Positions 35,269 through 46,624 of a stretch of 64,000 bases of DNA are shown piece by piece (the stretch's first letter is position 1; every line of letters starts with the position of its first letter). Position numbers and translations under genes: made by a program. Below the pieces are notes generated by a model. That model was not told the origin of the DNA, did no database searches, and saw only the letters and a program-made list of their open reading frames with translations. The stretch is from the NCBI GenBank assembly GCA_025667525.1, contig CM046876.1, positions 16,975,320 through 17,039,319 of the forward strand, written 5' to 3'. The stretch is from Glebionis coronaria. Lineage: Eukaryota > Streptophyta > Magnoliopsida > Asterales > Asteraceae.

Positions 35269-38126
35269 ATGTCAACTCCAGAAATCACCAACTCAAACTC
35301 CTCACCCTTACCAAACATCAAGATTCCTATGCTTGATCCAACCAACTTTGATTTGTGGAAATTTAACTTTGAGCAATATCTAGGGATCTATGACTACACA
35401 CTCTGGGAGATTATTGAATATGGAAACACATTCAATAAGGCTCAAAAGATTGCCAATGCTATTGCTGCAAGAACAGCTGTTGTTGTATATTCAGAAGCTG
35501 ATAAGAAGGAAAAACCTGATGATGGTAGAGCTGTGTCTGCTGAAGACATAGCAAAGAGAAGGGTTGACATGAAAACCCTAAATATTCTGAAGCTCTCTTT
35601 GGGACAAGAGAACCAACATAAATATAGAGGCTATGAATCTGCTAGGGATCTTTGGGCAGCTCTTGAAGTTGCACATGGTGGCAATGCAGACACTAAGGAA
35701 GAAAAGAAAAAGCAACTCATGCATGATTATGTTGTCTTCAAAGCTCAACCCAATGAGAAACTGAGTAGTGTGAGAAGCAGATTGCTTGACATTACAAGCA
35801 AGTTGTCCTTCATGGGGACACAAGTTGGTGATGTTGACATTAATGCTACCTTTCTTAAAAGTCTTGGTGAGGCATGGAAGATTGAGGCAAGATCTATTCT
35901 TGCCAACAATACTTACAAGAGCTCCTCGTTTGATGACATCTACAACAAACTAAGGCTGTTGGAAGATGAAACTCTTTTAGAACATGGAAGAAAGTCTACC
36001 ACCAGTAACATGGCCTTCTTCTCTTATAGTGAAGGTCAATTCAATCAGAAGGACTCTTACATACATCCAGTTACTGGATCATCATATGTCAGCACTGAAA
36101 CAAGTCCTGTCAACGTCTCCTTTTCAGACGCTGACACATTTAAGAGTGACTCCCCAAGAGTTAAACCTGTTGGTTTAGACTTGGATACTGTTTGTGCTTA
36201 CATTGCTTCTTTGCCCAATGGTTCAGTGATTACATATGAGGACCTTGAGTAGATAAGTGATGAGCACTTGGAAGAGATGGACATTAAGTGGAACATGGCT
36301 CTTGCTAATATAAGAGCAAATAGGTGGAACAGAAGGTTTAAAAAGAAGATGACTTTCAATGCTAAAGACACAGCTGGATTTGATAAATCCAAAGTTGAAT
36401 GCTACAACTGTCATCGTATGGGGTACTTCATGAGGGAATGCAGATCTCCTAGAAGATCTGATGCTGGTAAACCCTCAAGTCGGGTTGTTAAAGCTCAGGA
36501 TTCCAAAGCCATGGTTGCAGTTCAAGGAATTGATGGTATGGGATGGGATTGGAGCTATCTGGCTAAGAATGCTGAAGAGGATAAGGCTTTGGTTGCTGAT
36601 ATTGAAGAAGAAGAGCATGTTGAATATGCTCTCATGGCACACTCCTCCTCTTCATCTGATAATGAGGTATATGATGACGCTTTTTGTAGCAAAGGTTGTA
36701 GGTTAAATACTGAAAGACTTAACAAAGAGGTGTTAAGATTATTAGATGATATGAGTACTGAAAGATGTAAATTGTCTAATTACCAACTAGCTCTCACTGA
36801 AATAGAGAAAACCGTTTCTGAATACAAGAAGATGGAATTTGACTTAAAAGATAAAATCAATATCTTAAAACATGAGTTAGATGCTAGTATGGATATTAGA
36901 AATATCATGGAAAGGGTTAATGGTGAGATACAGGCTAAGTTAGATGAGGCTATTAAGAATAAAGATAATGTTGGCCTTAAAATTCAAAGATTTGATAGAA
37001 CCACCCAAACCCTAGGAGACTGTGTGGGTAAACAAAGGGATCCTAAGGATATGACTGGGATTGGGATGAATGATTACTCTTTAGTTCCACCACCAGCTGG
37101 TGACTTCTATGGTGTCCAACAAAAGGACATATCTAGGACTGGTTTGCTAGAGCTCCAAGAGGAGGAATTCATTCCTCCACCAAGAGTTGTCACTCCAGTT
37201 GAAGAGTATCAACAAAAATTGACTGACCTGAATGAGTGGAAGAAGGCTAACCCTACTTTATTTGTCAAGGGTGGCTTGCTATGTGAAACTCCAAAATGAG
37301 TCAACACCCATTAAGGTTACTAACCCAATCACTGGTAAAGATGTTGACCTAGGCTCAAACACTGATAGAAAACCTAGCATTAAATATGTAGAGATGTATA
37401 GGAATACTAGGTCACCCAAGAGCCAAGTTAGCAATCATGGAACAGGCTTCTTCTCTTCTAGACCTAAGGTTGTGTCTAGGAAAGCTTGTTACACGTGTGG
37501 TAGCTTTTCACACTTGGCCTACAAGTGTGTCAACGCTCCCAAAACCAGCGCTGATAGAAACAATTTCAGCGCTGACAGGAACAAAGTCAACGTTGTTAGG
37601 AAGTCAAACGTTGTCAGACCCAAACCTTGTGTGCAGCAAAGTCCACAAGTGATTAGACCTGCCCCATTCTTTACTAGAGGGTCTAACACTCATGGACAAA
37701 GACCATTTCAAAAGACAAACAACTGGTCAAATAGGCAATGGGTTTCTGTAGCAAACCCTAGGTTCAACGCTGACAAGGGTAATTTCAGCGTTGACAGGAC
37801 AAATTCTAACGCTGACAGAAACGTGACCAGACCTAAATATTTGCAACCACAAGGTAAGGAGTCTAAAGCTTCTTCAAGCTTAACATGGAGACCCAAGAAA
37901 GATCAAAACCCTAATGATAATGGGATTTCAATGACTTGCAATAGATTTAACTACATTTCAAAGGTCATTACAAAACCTATTGGGGTTAACTGGGTATTTC
38001 ATCCTAAGAAGGATGAGAATGGGGTTGTTGTGAGAACTAAGTCTGTTCTTATTGAACAACCAGATGAATCCAAGTCTTTTAAGACTTGGGTTCCCAAAGA
38101 AATTAATTTGTTTTCTTTATGTGCAG
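35269..38126 (+). pseudogene. gag: Copia gag of element E, one stop and one clear frameshift
   Basis: Start ATG at 35269 (MSTPEITNSNSS). Residues about 15-250 form the copia gag domain (NFDLWKFNFEQYLG, later LMHDYVVFKAQPNEKLS and FDDIYNKLRLLEDE). A TAG at 36250-36252 lies in frame before SDEHLEEMDIKWNMAL. The first zinc knuckle CYNCHRMGYFMREC has Tyr where the metal-binding His belongs (TAC at 36424). A coiled-coil region follows. Near 37270-37300 the frame shifts; the new frame carries an intact CCHC CYTCGSFSHLAYKC and repeated SADRN/NADKG motifs encoded by the CGYTGACA sites. The frame then ends at 38147-38149, while pol is in another frame. Confidence 0.88.
38101..38126 (+). promoter_or_regulatory. 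Pyrimidine-rich TGTGCAG at the gag/pol frame change of E
   Basis: TTTGTTTTCTTTATGTGCAG ends directly before the first confidently homologous pol codons (GGCATTCAAAGACAG). Copia A has TTGTTTCTATGTATCTGTGCAG at the same place and phase. It looks like a 3' splice site. A consensus-like donor AAGGTAAGG lies at 37851-37859, but joining it to this acceptor removes 273 nt and keeps the gag frame, so it would not by itself link gag to pol. Confidence 0.45.
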
Positions 38127-41100
38127 GGCATTCAAAGACAGGTCAATGATTATGGATATTGGGATAGTGGATGCTCAAGGCACATGACAGGGAAGGAAGA
38201 TTATCTTACTAACTTCACTCCCATTAAGGATGGTGGCAAGGTTTACTTTGGAGGCGGATATGGCACTATCACAGGCAAAGGAACCCTGCTCACCAAGAAT
38301 TTGCGTTTTGAGAACGTCTTTCTGGTAAAAGAACTTGATTACAACCTTTTTAGTGTATCACAAGTTTGTGATAACAAAAATAAAGTTCTTTTTACTGATA
38401 CTGAGTGTTTGGTGTTAAGCAAGGATTTTAAGATCCCTTATGAGAAATATATTGAGTATAGAACACCTAGGCATAAAGACATATATAATGTGAATTTGAA
38501 TGGGATTAAAATGAATAATAATATGTCTTGTTTTTATGCTAAGGCCTCAGTAGATGAGAGTAATTTGTGGCACAAGAGACTAGGGCACATACATTTTAAA
38601 AATATAAATAGACTTGTGAGGCTTGGTTTAGTTGATGGTTTGCCTGAGAAGGCCTTCCAAAATGACCACTCTTGTGTTGCATGTCTTAAAGGCAAGCAGC
38701 ACAAGGTCTCATTCAAGTCCAAACAGGTGCATACTAGTTCTAGACCTCTTCATATGCTACACATGGACCTCTTTGGTCCAACCAATATAGAAAGTTTGAA
38801 TGGTAAGTCATATTGCTTTGTCATCACAGATGACTTTTCTAGGTTTACTTGGACATTCTTTCTAGCTATGAAGAGTGACACAGCTGATATTCTAATTAAT
38901 TTTATCACTCAGATTGAGAAGAGGTCTGGCAATGAGGTTAAAATGCTTAGGAGTGATAATGGTGGAGAATTTAGGAATAAGAAGCTAGATGATTTCTGTG
39001 CCAGGAAAGGAATTACTAGGAAATTTAGTATTGCTAGAACCCCACAACAAAATGGGGTTGCTGAGAGGAAAAATAGAACCCTAATTGAAGCAGCCAGAAC
39101 AATGTTGGCTGATGCTCACTTTCCTATAGCCTTTTGGACTGAGGCTGTTAATACAGCTTGCTATGTGCAAAATAGAGCATTGGTTAACAAAATTCAGAAC
39201 AAAACACCTTATGAGTTATTTTGGGGTAGAAAACCTAATATTGGTTTTCTCAGACCTTTTGGTTGTCATGTAGTAGTGTTGGATAATAGTGATGCCTTAG
39301 GGAAATTTAGTGCAAAAGGTAATGAGGGTTACTTCATGGGGTATTCAGTGCAGAGCAAGGGTTATAGGGTTTATCTTAAAGAGGACAAACGTATACTTGA
39401 AAGAGTAAATGTTAGGTTTCTAGAAAATAAGCCTAGTGATCCTGAAAGTGGTCCTAATTGGTTGTTTGACTTGGAACCTTTATCTAGAACTTTAAATTAT
39501 ATGCCTGTCACTAATCCAGACATTGTGAAGGTAACTTCAAATGTTATGGAGGAACAAGTTGTTGATGTTTCAGGTACTCAGGTTCATGAAAAGGTTAGAT
39601 CACAAGCAGAAAAGACATCTCCTATCCTAGAATATGTTTCCATTCCCATTTGGACAGATGCTTTTGCTGTTGCTGCTGCTGCTGGACAAGATAATGGTGG
39701 TTTCCAAGCACCACCAGATACAAACATGCATGGTCCTTCTGGCGCTGACAAAGGCAAATCTAGCGCTGACAAGACCAATTCAGACGTTGATGGCTCAGAC
39801 GTTGACAACAACAGTTCAAGCGTTCTTAGCTCAAGCGCTGACAAACAAGGTTCAGACGTTGACAACACTTTTGCACATCTTTTCTCTTCCACTTTTGAAC
39901 AAGGTGAACCTTCCAATTCATATCAAGAAGGTCATCCTTATGTTGATTTAAGAGAGTCTGATGAAGAAGATATTGGCAACTTGGAGCATGAGGTTGAGGA
40001 CACCAGACTTTTTGAAGGAGGAGTTCTCACTTCTACAATGAAGAATCACCCTCCTTCCCAGATCATTGGTGATATTATGACTCCAGTTCAGACTAGAAGA
40101 TCTCATCAAGGTCTTGGTGGGTTTATTGCCAATATACACAAGAAGGTTGATACCCCTCTTGTGGAAGCATGTTTGTTTGCATGTTTTCTGTCACAAGAAG
40201 AACCCAAGAAAATATTTGATGCTCTCAAAGAACCAAGTTGGGTGGAAGCAATGCAGGATGAGCTTCACCAATTTGCAATTCAGGATGTTTGGGAGCTGGT
40301 TGATTGTCCCAGATATGTCAGACCTATTGGGACAAGATGGGTTCTAAGGAACAAAAGAGATGAAAGAGGCATTGTGGTCAGAAACAAGGCAAGGTTAGTG
40401 GCTCAGGGATATACACAAGAGGAGGGGATAGACTATGAGGAGGTCTTTGCACCAGTTGCAAGGATTGAAGCTATTAGGATTTTTCTAGCCTATGCATCCT
40501 GCATGGGCTTCACAGTCTATCAAATGGATGTCAAGAGTGCTTTCCTCTATGGAACTATTGTTGAGGAAGTATATGTGATGCAGCCTCCTGGTTTTGAGGA
40601 TCTAGAGAATCCAGATAAAGTGTATAGAGTCAAAAAGGCTATGTATGGCCTTCATCAAGCCCCTAGAGCATGGTATGGTACTTTGTCTACCTATTTGGTG
40701 GACAATGGATTCAAAAGGGGCACCATAGATCAGACACTGTTTACAAAGAAGAAAGGCAAGGATGTGTTGCTTGTCCAGGTCTATGTTCATGACATCATTT
40801 TTGGGTCTACTGATTCAAAGATGAGTGAGGATTTCTCCAAGCTTATGACAGACAAATTCAAGATGAGTGCTATAGGGGAGATGAACTTCTTTCTTGGGTT
40901 ACAAGTTCAGCAGAAAGAAGATGGTATCTTCATCTCCCAGGATAAATATGTTGCTGAGATCTTGAAGAAGTTTGGCTTTTCTCCACATGAAAAGAGGGCT
41001 ACTACTCCTATGGATAGAGAACACCCTTGGGGAAAGATTGGAGATGGGAAAGATGTTGATGTCAGGCACTATAGATCCATGATTGGATCCTTGATGTATC

Positions 41101-41729
41101 TTACTGCCTCCAGACCTGACATCATGTTTGTTGTATGTGCTTGTGCACGTCATCAAGTGACTTCCAAAGAATGTCACCTTTATGCTGTGAAGAGGATCTT
41201 TAGGTACCTAAGATGCTATCCTGGTCTTGGTTTGTGGTACCCAAAGGATTCACCATTGGAGCTGATTGCATATTCAGATAGTGATTATGGAGGTGATAAA
41301 TTTGATAGGAAATCCACAACTGGTGGATGTCAGTTTCTTGGGAGCAGGTTGATCTCTTGGCAATGCAAGAAACAAACAGTGGTGGCTAATTCTACAACTG
41401 AAGCTGAGTATGTGGCTGCAGCTGCTTGTTGTGGCCAAGTCTTGTGGATTCAGAACCAGTTGTTGGACTATGGGTATAGTTTCATGCATACCAAGATATT
41501 TGTTGAAAATAACAGCACATTCTGCATCATTAAGAATCCTGTACATCATTCTAAAACTAAACACATAGAAATTAGACACCATTTTATAAGAGATTGCTTT
41601 GAGAAAGGTTTAATACAACCAGATAGGGTTGACACTGAGGAAAATGTGTCAGATTTACTAACTAAACCTTTTGATGCTGGGAGATTTCAATACTTGCTAA
41701 CAAGTATTGGAATGGTCAATCTCACATAA
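38127..41729 (+). pseudogene. pol: Copia pol of element E, RT active site mutated
   Basis: About 1200 codons, open throughout. Protease [10 protein letters not shown] near residue 13; GAG-pre-integrase [15 protein letters not shown] with finger [11 protein letters not shown]; integrase core [25 protein letters not shown] and [18 protein letters not shown]; a linker rich in SADK/DVDN motifs (39740-39870) from CGYTGACA sites; RT with [13 protein letters not shown], but [11 protein letters not shown] in place of YVDD (CAT at 40788-40790 where GAT is expected); RNase H with [17 protein letters not shown] and VENNST (Glu where Asp is usual). The Asp to His change should abolish polymerase activity even though the frame is intact. 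Confidence 0.92.
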
Positions 41730-42983
41730 TATGTGTTTTGGAGTCTTTTTGTAAAAGTATGTACAGGATGATGCATTGTTATTGGTCTTATGATGATTTA
41801 GATTTTCCACTATATTTTTCTAACACTGACAAAGGTTGCTTGAACACTGATAAGTGTTTTTGTAACGTTGTCAGCAATATAATTGTCCAACGCTGACAAA
41901 GCTTCCCTCAACGCTGTCATGTGTTATCGGGGCGTTGTCAGCAACAATGTTAGTTTTGTGGTTTTCAATCTAAATGTGCAGATGGTGTTAGCAGTATACC
42001 ATTGGATACAGAGTTGCTTATGGATCAATGGAGAAGCATTTGGACAATTTTTTATTTATGGATGATGGTTGGAATGTTTCATTCCTATCTTGACATAAAT
42101 TTTTGTGTTCATGCATGATTTTAGCAAACTTTTGTATCATAGTTTAAGGGGAGGTTTTAGGAACCTTTAGGATGTTTGGGTATCCATATGATACTCTTAT
42201 CACAATTCTAGATTGTGTCCACAGGTGAGTATGAGTTAGTTTTACTAAATCATGAGGCACTGTAGCATGCAAAGTTGATATACTATGCATGCTGCCAAGA
42301 CATTTTTGGCCTAGAATTGGTTGTGGTCTGTTGGGAGCCTTGGGAATAATTTTTTTATGGGATTTACCTGGGAGTAACAAGAAATTTTGTAAGGTAACTT
42401 GGTTGTTAAGATTTTTGGTTAGCAAGGGACACTAGAGGACTGTTATGTCTATCTTGCTTAAGCAAGTGTGCATAACTGGACAGTGCTTGCCGCCCTATAA
42501 TAATTATCAGCTTTTGGTTATCTTCTCTAGGATAAATTACTTGTTTAGGTCATTTTTCATTTTTAAAACATTTTTATTTTGGACGCTGACAAGAATTTTC
42601 CAAGCGTTGTTGTGACCAAATTGGACGCTGACATGGCTATAGGCAAACGTTGACAAGATTATAGCCGTTGGGCGTTGATGGGTTATTTTTGACCGTTGAC
42701 ACTCAATGGGACCTACCCAGTTGTTATTTTTTTTGACATATTTTTAGGCCGTAATTTTGGGAGTTGTTACTTTCCATTTAATGCATGAGATAAACTTATA
42801 GTTTTTCAATATTTTCATGATTGATTTTTGAAAATACTTGCCTATTTTTGGTCCTATCACATGCATTTTCTTCTCCTATAAATTTGGCTCCTATTTTAAA
42901 AACAGGGTATCTATAATTCTTGTCTAACACAATTTTCTCTTATCAACTTCATCTTCTTCACTTAAAATTAACAGCTTTCATTA
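41730..42983 (+). other. Spacer between pol and third ORF of E, with motif clusters and an internal PPT-like tract
   Basis: It is non-coding by frame. Two clusters of the CGYTGACA motif or its reverse complement lie at 41825-41945 and 42588-42710, six each by eye. AGTTTAAGGGGAGG at 42141-42154 closely resembles the true polypurine tract AGTTTAGGGGAGG at 46093-46105 and is followed by a small palindrome (AGGTT-TTAGG-AACCT). A CT-rich leader with TATAAATTTGG-type sequence (42877) precedes the third ORF and might be an internal promoter; weak evidence. Confidence 0.6.
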
Positions 42984-45900
42984 ATGGCACCCAAGTTTAA
43001 ACCATCAGAATTGGAATTGGAGTTCAGGTCTCAACACAATATGATTGCATATCTTGACGCTAATGATACTCTATTTCCTTAATACACACAAATGGTGGCG
43101 TATTTGAACGCATCCCCATTAAGGTATGCTCTTTCTCATGCACCACTCATTCCAGTCACACATATTAAGCAGTTTTGGAACACAGTTAGTTCCTCAACAG
43201 TTAATAGAGTGACTACATTGACTTCTATTGTTCATGGGAGACCTTGGGTGGTTACTGAGGCTTTGGTACGCCAAGCCTTGCATCTTGATGATGCTGATGG
43301 TATAGCCACCCTTCCCATTAATGAGATAGAACAAGGGCTTAGGGCTTTGGGATATCCTTTTCCTGATGAAGGTACCTTAAACAAGTATCATAAGCAGGAA
43401 TTTCCCCCAGCCTGGAAGTACCTCATACATGTCCTCCTTCAATATTTGAGTCCCAAATGCACTGCACACAATGAGATCAATAGATCCATTGCAAGTGTTA
43501 TTGTGTGCATTGCAACAGGGCAAAAATTTAATTATTCTAAAATGATTTTTGAGGGCATGTGTAAAAACAAGGGGAACAAAATGACTTTAGCTTATCCCTG
43601 TTTTCTCCAAATGGTTTTTGATGTCCAAGGTTACTGCACAAGGGATCATAATGATTTTTATAAGATCCCTGAGCAAAATAAAGCTATTTTCATGAAGATG
43701 AACTCACCACCCCATCGTGACCTACCTTTGACCCAAGCTATGCTTGCTGTTATTGCAGCAGCACAACCCCTACCAGACCCCCAACCACAAATTGACCCTC
43801 ACCCACAACTTGAACCAATACCTGAACCCATACCTTCACCTGACCCTATGCAAATTGACCAATCTTCCTTCAACGCTGACACATCTACTGTTGGCGTTGA
43901 TGTGCCTATTTCCAACGCTGACACACAACCTTCACAATCCCAAACACCCCTTAACCAACCCACTTCCACCCATTCTTCCACACCATCTTCCACACCCCCT
44001 GAATATAGGTTGATGAAACGCCAAAGGACTACTGGAGTGTTCTCCTCTGGTGTTCCTAGCCATGTAGCAGAGAGAACCACCACCACAAGTGTGGCTGGTG
44101 ACCTGGATGAGGCTGGGACTATTGGTTCTGGCTTAGATGCTGGCCAAGGCAGTCCCACCATCATTAAGTCCTCATCCTTGCCCAATGAATCTGACTTGGG
44201 AGGTCAAATTCCCATGTTAGAAGAGGGCAGACTGGAACCAATGACTCTTATGGAATTGACAGCAGTCTGCATGAGCTTGCAAAAGCAAAATGCAGACTTA
44301 GTACAAGTTTTCAGCTCACAAGGCCTTGAACTCAAGCAATTGAGGGAGAGGATTGTTGTTTTGGAGAGTGCTAGTGCAAGGAGGGGTCTGGAGGAATCTT
44401 CCAAAGGGGAGGAAGATCCAATAAATCTGAGTGATAAGGGCAGTCATGATGGTCAATCAATGGATGTTGCTGAGGCCCTTACAACTTTGAAGAAACAAAC
44501 AGGTTTTGATACGTCCTTAGTCTCTCCTACCAACTTAAATTTATCATTTACAGCTATGTTGAGAGAGGTTACACAAGGCGCTGAGGGAAGATATTTGGGC
44601 GTTGACAAGGAAGAGTTGGACGCTGACAGAAATATTTTGGGCGCTGATAGGACAACATTGGGCGTTGACAGACCTGCACATGAAGGTGATGTATCCCAGT
44701 CATCATCTATCATCAAGGAGGTTTCTACTCAGGTATTACCATCTACCTTACCAACCATTGCACCATCAGATAAGGGTAAGGGTATTTTGGTAGAAGAGAT
44801 TGTTCCAAAGGATGCAGCTCAAGTTGAATTTGATAGAAGATTGCCTGCACAAATCATGGAACAAGATAAAAAGGAGGAGTCACCATTTGTTGTGACTTCA
44901 GAAGAAGGAAGTGATGGAGCTAGCTCAGACTCAAGTGTGATGATTATAGAACCAGAAAGACTTGAGTATGGTGATGAGTTGGCTGAGGAGAAGCTGAGAG
45001 AATTGAAATTGTAGGTTGACTTTGACATACCAGAGGTGGTTCAAATGTACAATGCTTGGGAAGAAAGATGTATGGAGAATCCAGACTTGACCATTTCAGA
45101 TCAAATATGGGGATTGGAGATTCTTCTTAGAGTTCAGAAAGATTGCCAGGTAATTTTGAAACACAAGGCAAGTAATATTCTCTCAGAGTTGAAAAGGGAT
45201 AGAAGGGAGCTATACTTTATGTTGCTCAGATGTCATGGAGTTGGATGGACTTATCAGAAGTTGAGGGCTTTGACATTTGATGAGTTGGAAAGTAGGGCTT
45301 ATCCCATTTGGGTGAGAGTGCAGGAAGCAAACACTCTCAGACTTCTTTTAGATGAAAGAAAGGAGGAACTTGCAGAAGAAATGGAACTCAAGAAAGCTAT
45401 GTTTGTTCCCAGGCCAGTGAAGAAGGGAATTTCATTTGAATTTCCCAAAAATATGGATCCACTATATCCAAATGAAGCTGTCATCAGAAAGAGCCTCAAG
45501 CTCTCACCTTTAGAAGCTTCAGATATGGTGCAAGTGTTACCATTAGATTCCAGGAACCCAATTGTGAGCTATGAAGAAGATGAATGTGGGTTTTGGAAGA
45601 TTGGCAGATATGGCAAAGAGGTACACACTTTTACCACTCTCATATCTTTGTTTGCAAGTTGTGATAGAGAAGACTTGATGGACCTTTGGAGGTTGCTGGA
45701 GACCAAGTATGAGGCTGAAGCACCAACTTCAGCTAATGGAATAAAACTTTGGTCCACATTCAAAAGAATGTGTGGACCAAGAGATGAGGATCCTGCTGTT
45801 TGGAAGGATCTTGAAGATGACCTCAGTGGACTTCAATGGAGGTTATATTCAGCTGCTGGTGTTTACCATTTTAGTTCTACAAAGTTTGTTGAGTATCTAC

Positions 45901-46055
45901 TTGTGGATGGTCAGTATTTCATATCCAAGGCTATTTTGGAGAAGATGAAGGACACTCAGCTGGAAATAGATTATTCAAGTGACGTGGCAAAAGATTTGAT
46001 CAGATTTATTCATTACCAATATGAGAAGGTTTGTAAGATTCCTCCTAGTCCTTAA
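42984..46055 (+). pseudogene. Third ORF of copia E, about 1020 codons, two in-frame stops
   Basis: ATG at 42984 (MAPKFKPSELELEFRSQ), TAA at 43080-43082, TAG at 45012-45014, end at 46053-46055; all segments share one frame. Residues 37-215 form a helical domain (LNASPLRYALSHAPLIP, IKQFWNTV, WKYLIHVLLQYLSPKC, SIASVIVCIATGQKFNYSK, YPCFLQMVFDVQGYC). A Pro-rich and Ser-rich linker, a coiled coil (QNADLVQVFSSQGLELKQL), a CGYTGACA-encoded LGVDK/LDADR patch, and a C-terminal domain (LWRLLETKYEAEAP, VWKDLEDDLSGLQWRLYS, FVEYLLVDGQYFIS) follow. Similar proteins are common in Asteraceae retrotransposons (recollection). No signal peptide or membrane segment is visible, so env-like is only positional. Confidence 0.75.
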
Positions 46056-46092
46056 TGCTTATTCAGAAACTTGATCATAAGAGTGGATATCA

Positions 46093-46107
46093 AGTTTAGG
46101 GGAGGAT
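46093..46107 (+). promoter_or_regulatory. Polypurine tract of copia E
   Basis: AGTTTAGGGGAGGAT ends at the TGTTGGG of the 3' LTR. The two bases AT before the LTR also precede the 5' LTR at 34651-34652. Confidence 0.87.
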
Positions 46108-46624
46108 TGTTGGGAATAAATTAAGGCCAGATCACTTGAGCGTTGACAAGAGTAAAACAAGCGTTGACAAGAACAAAACAAGCGCTGACAACTCAAGCGT
46201 TGACAAGATAAAGTCAAGCGTTGACACATTGAAGACAAGCACTGATGGGAAGATATACTCTACGCGTTTATTGTATTCTAGATTACTTCTAGTAAAGATA
46301 GGAACAACAATGTATTTTCTATATTTATCTTTACCTAGAATAGCTGATACGTAGATTATTATACAAGGCTTCTTATGTCTATAAAAGAAGACCTTTAGAT
46401 TAATGTTTGATATAAGTTTTCATTCGTAAACTACTTTCATTGTAAGCAAGTTTGATATTATTAATCAAAGTGAAAGTTTGTTTATACAATTGTGTGTTCT
46501 TGTTTAAGTGTTAAATTTCGCATAACACTTAGATTCATAAGCATATACAAAGGTTTCTCTAAGTGTATTACTTGATCTATTCTCGTATACATAAAGCTAA
46601 ATCAATCTAAGTTTGGGATCAACA
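46108..46624 (+). repeat. 3' LTR of copia E
   Basis: 517 bp with the same six-site motif array (46139-46250) and TATAAAA. It ends GGGATCAACA; B RNase H resumes at 46625 (AGATCTTCAATGC on the plus strand). Confidence 0.95.

Larger units (their letters stand above)
34653..46624 (+). mobile_element. Element E: Sirevirus-like Ty1/copia element, 11.97 kb
   Basis: LTRs of 517 bp each (34653-35169 and 46108-46624) start TGTTGGGAAT and end GGGATCAACA, with about nine differences by eye (about 98% identity). A perfect tRNA-iMet PBS, gag, pol in copia order, a 1.25-kb spacer and a long third ORF follow. It inserted into the RNase H of B between codons for ALKI and WRHYLYG. The flanks rejoin exactly, with only one shared base rather than the usual 5-bp duplication. 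The coding regions carry stops, two frameshifts in gag and a mutated RT active site. Dozens of copies of a CGYTGACA-type motif run through the whole element. Confidence 0.95.

Noticed and set aside
37270..37310. Programmed frameshift in E gag
   Set aside because: No slippery heptamer or stable downstream structure was evident, and copia A has no shift at the matching place; treated as damage.
42984..46055. Retroviral envelope gene in copia E
   Set aside because: Position is env-like, but there is no signal peptide, membrane anchor or cleavage site.
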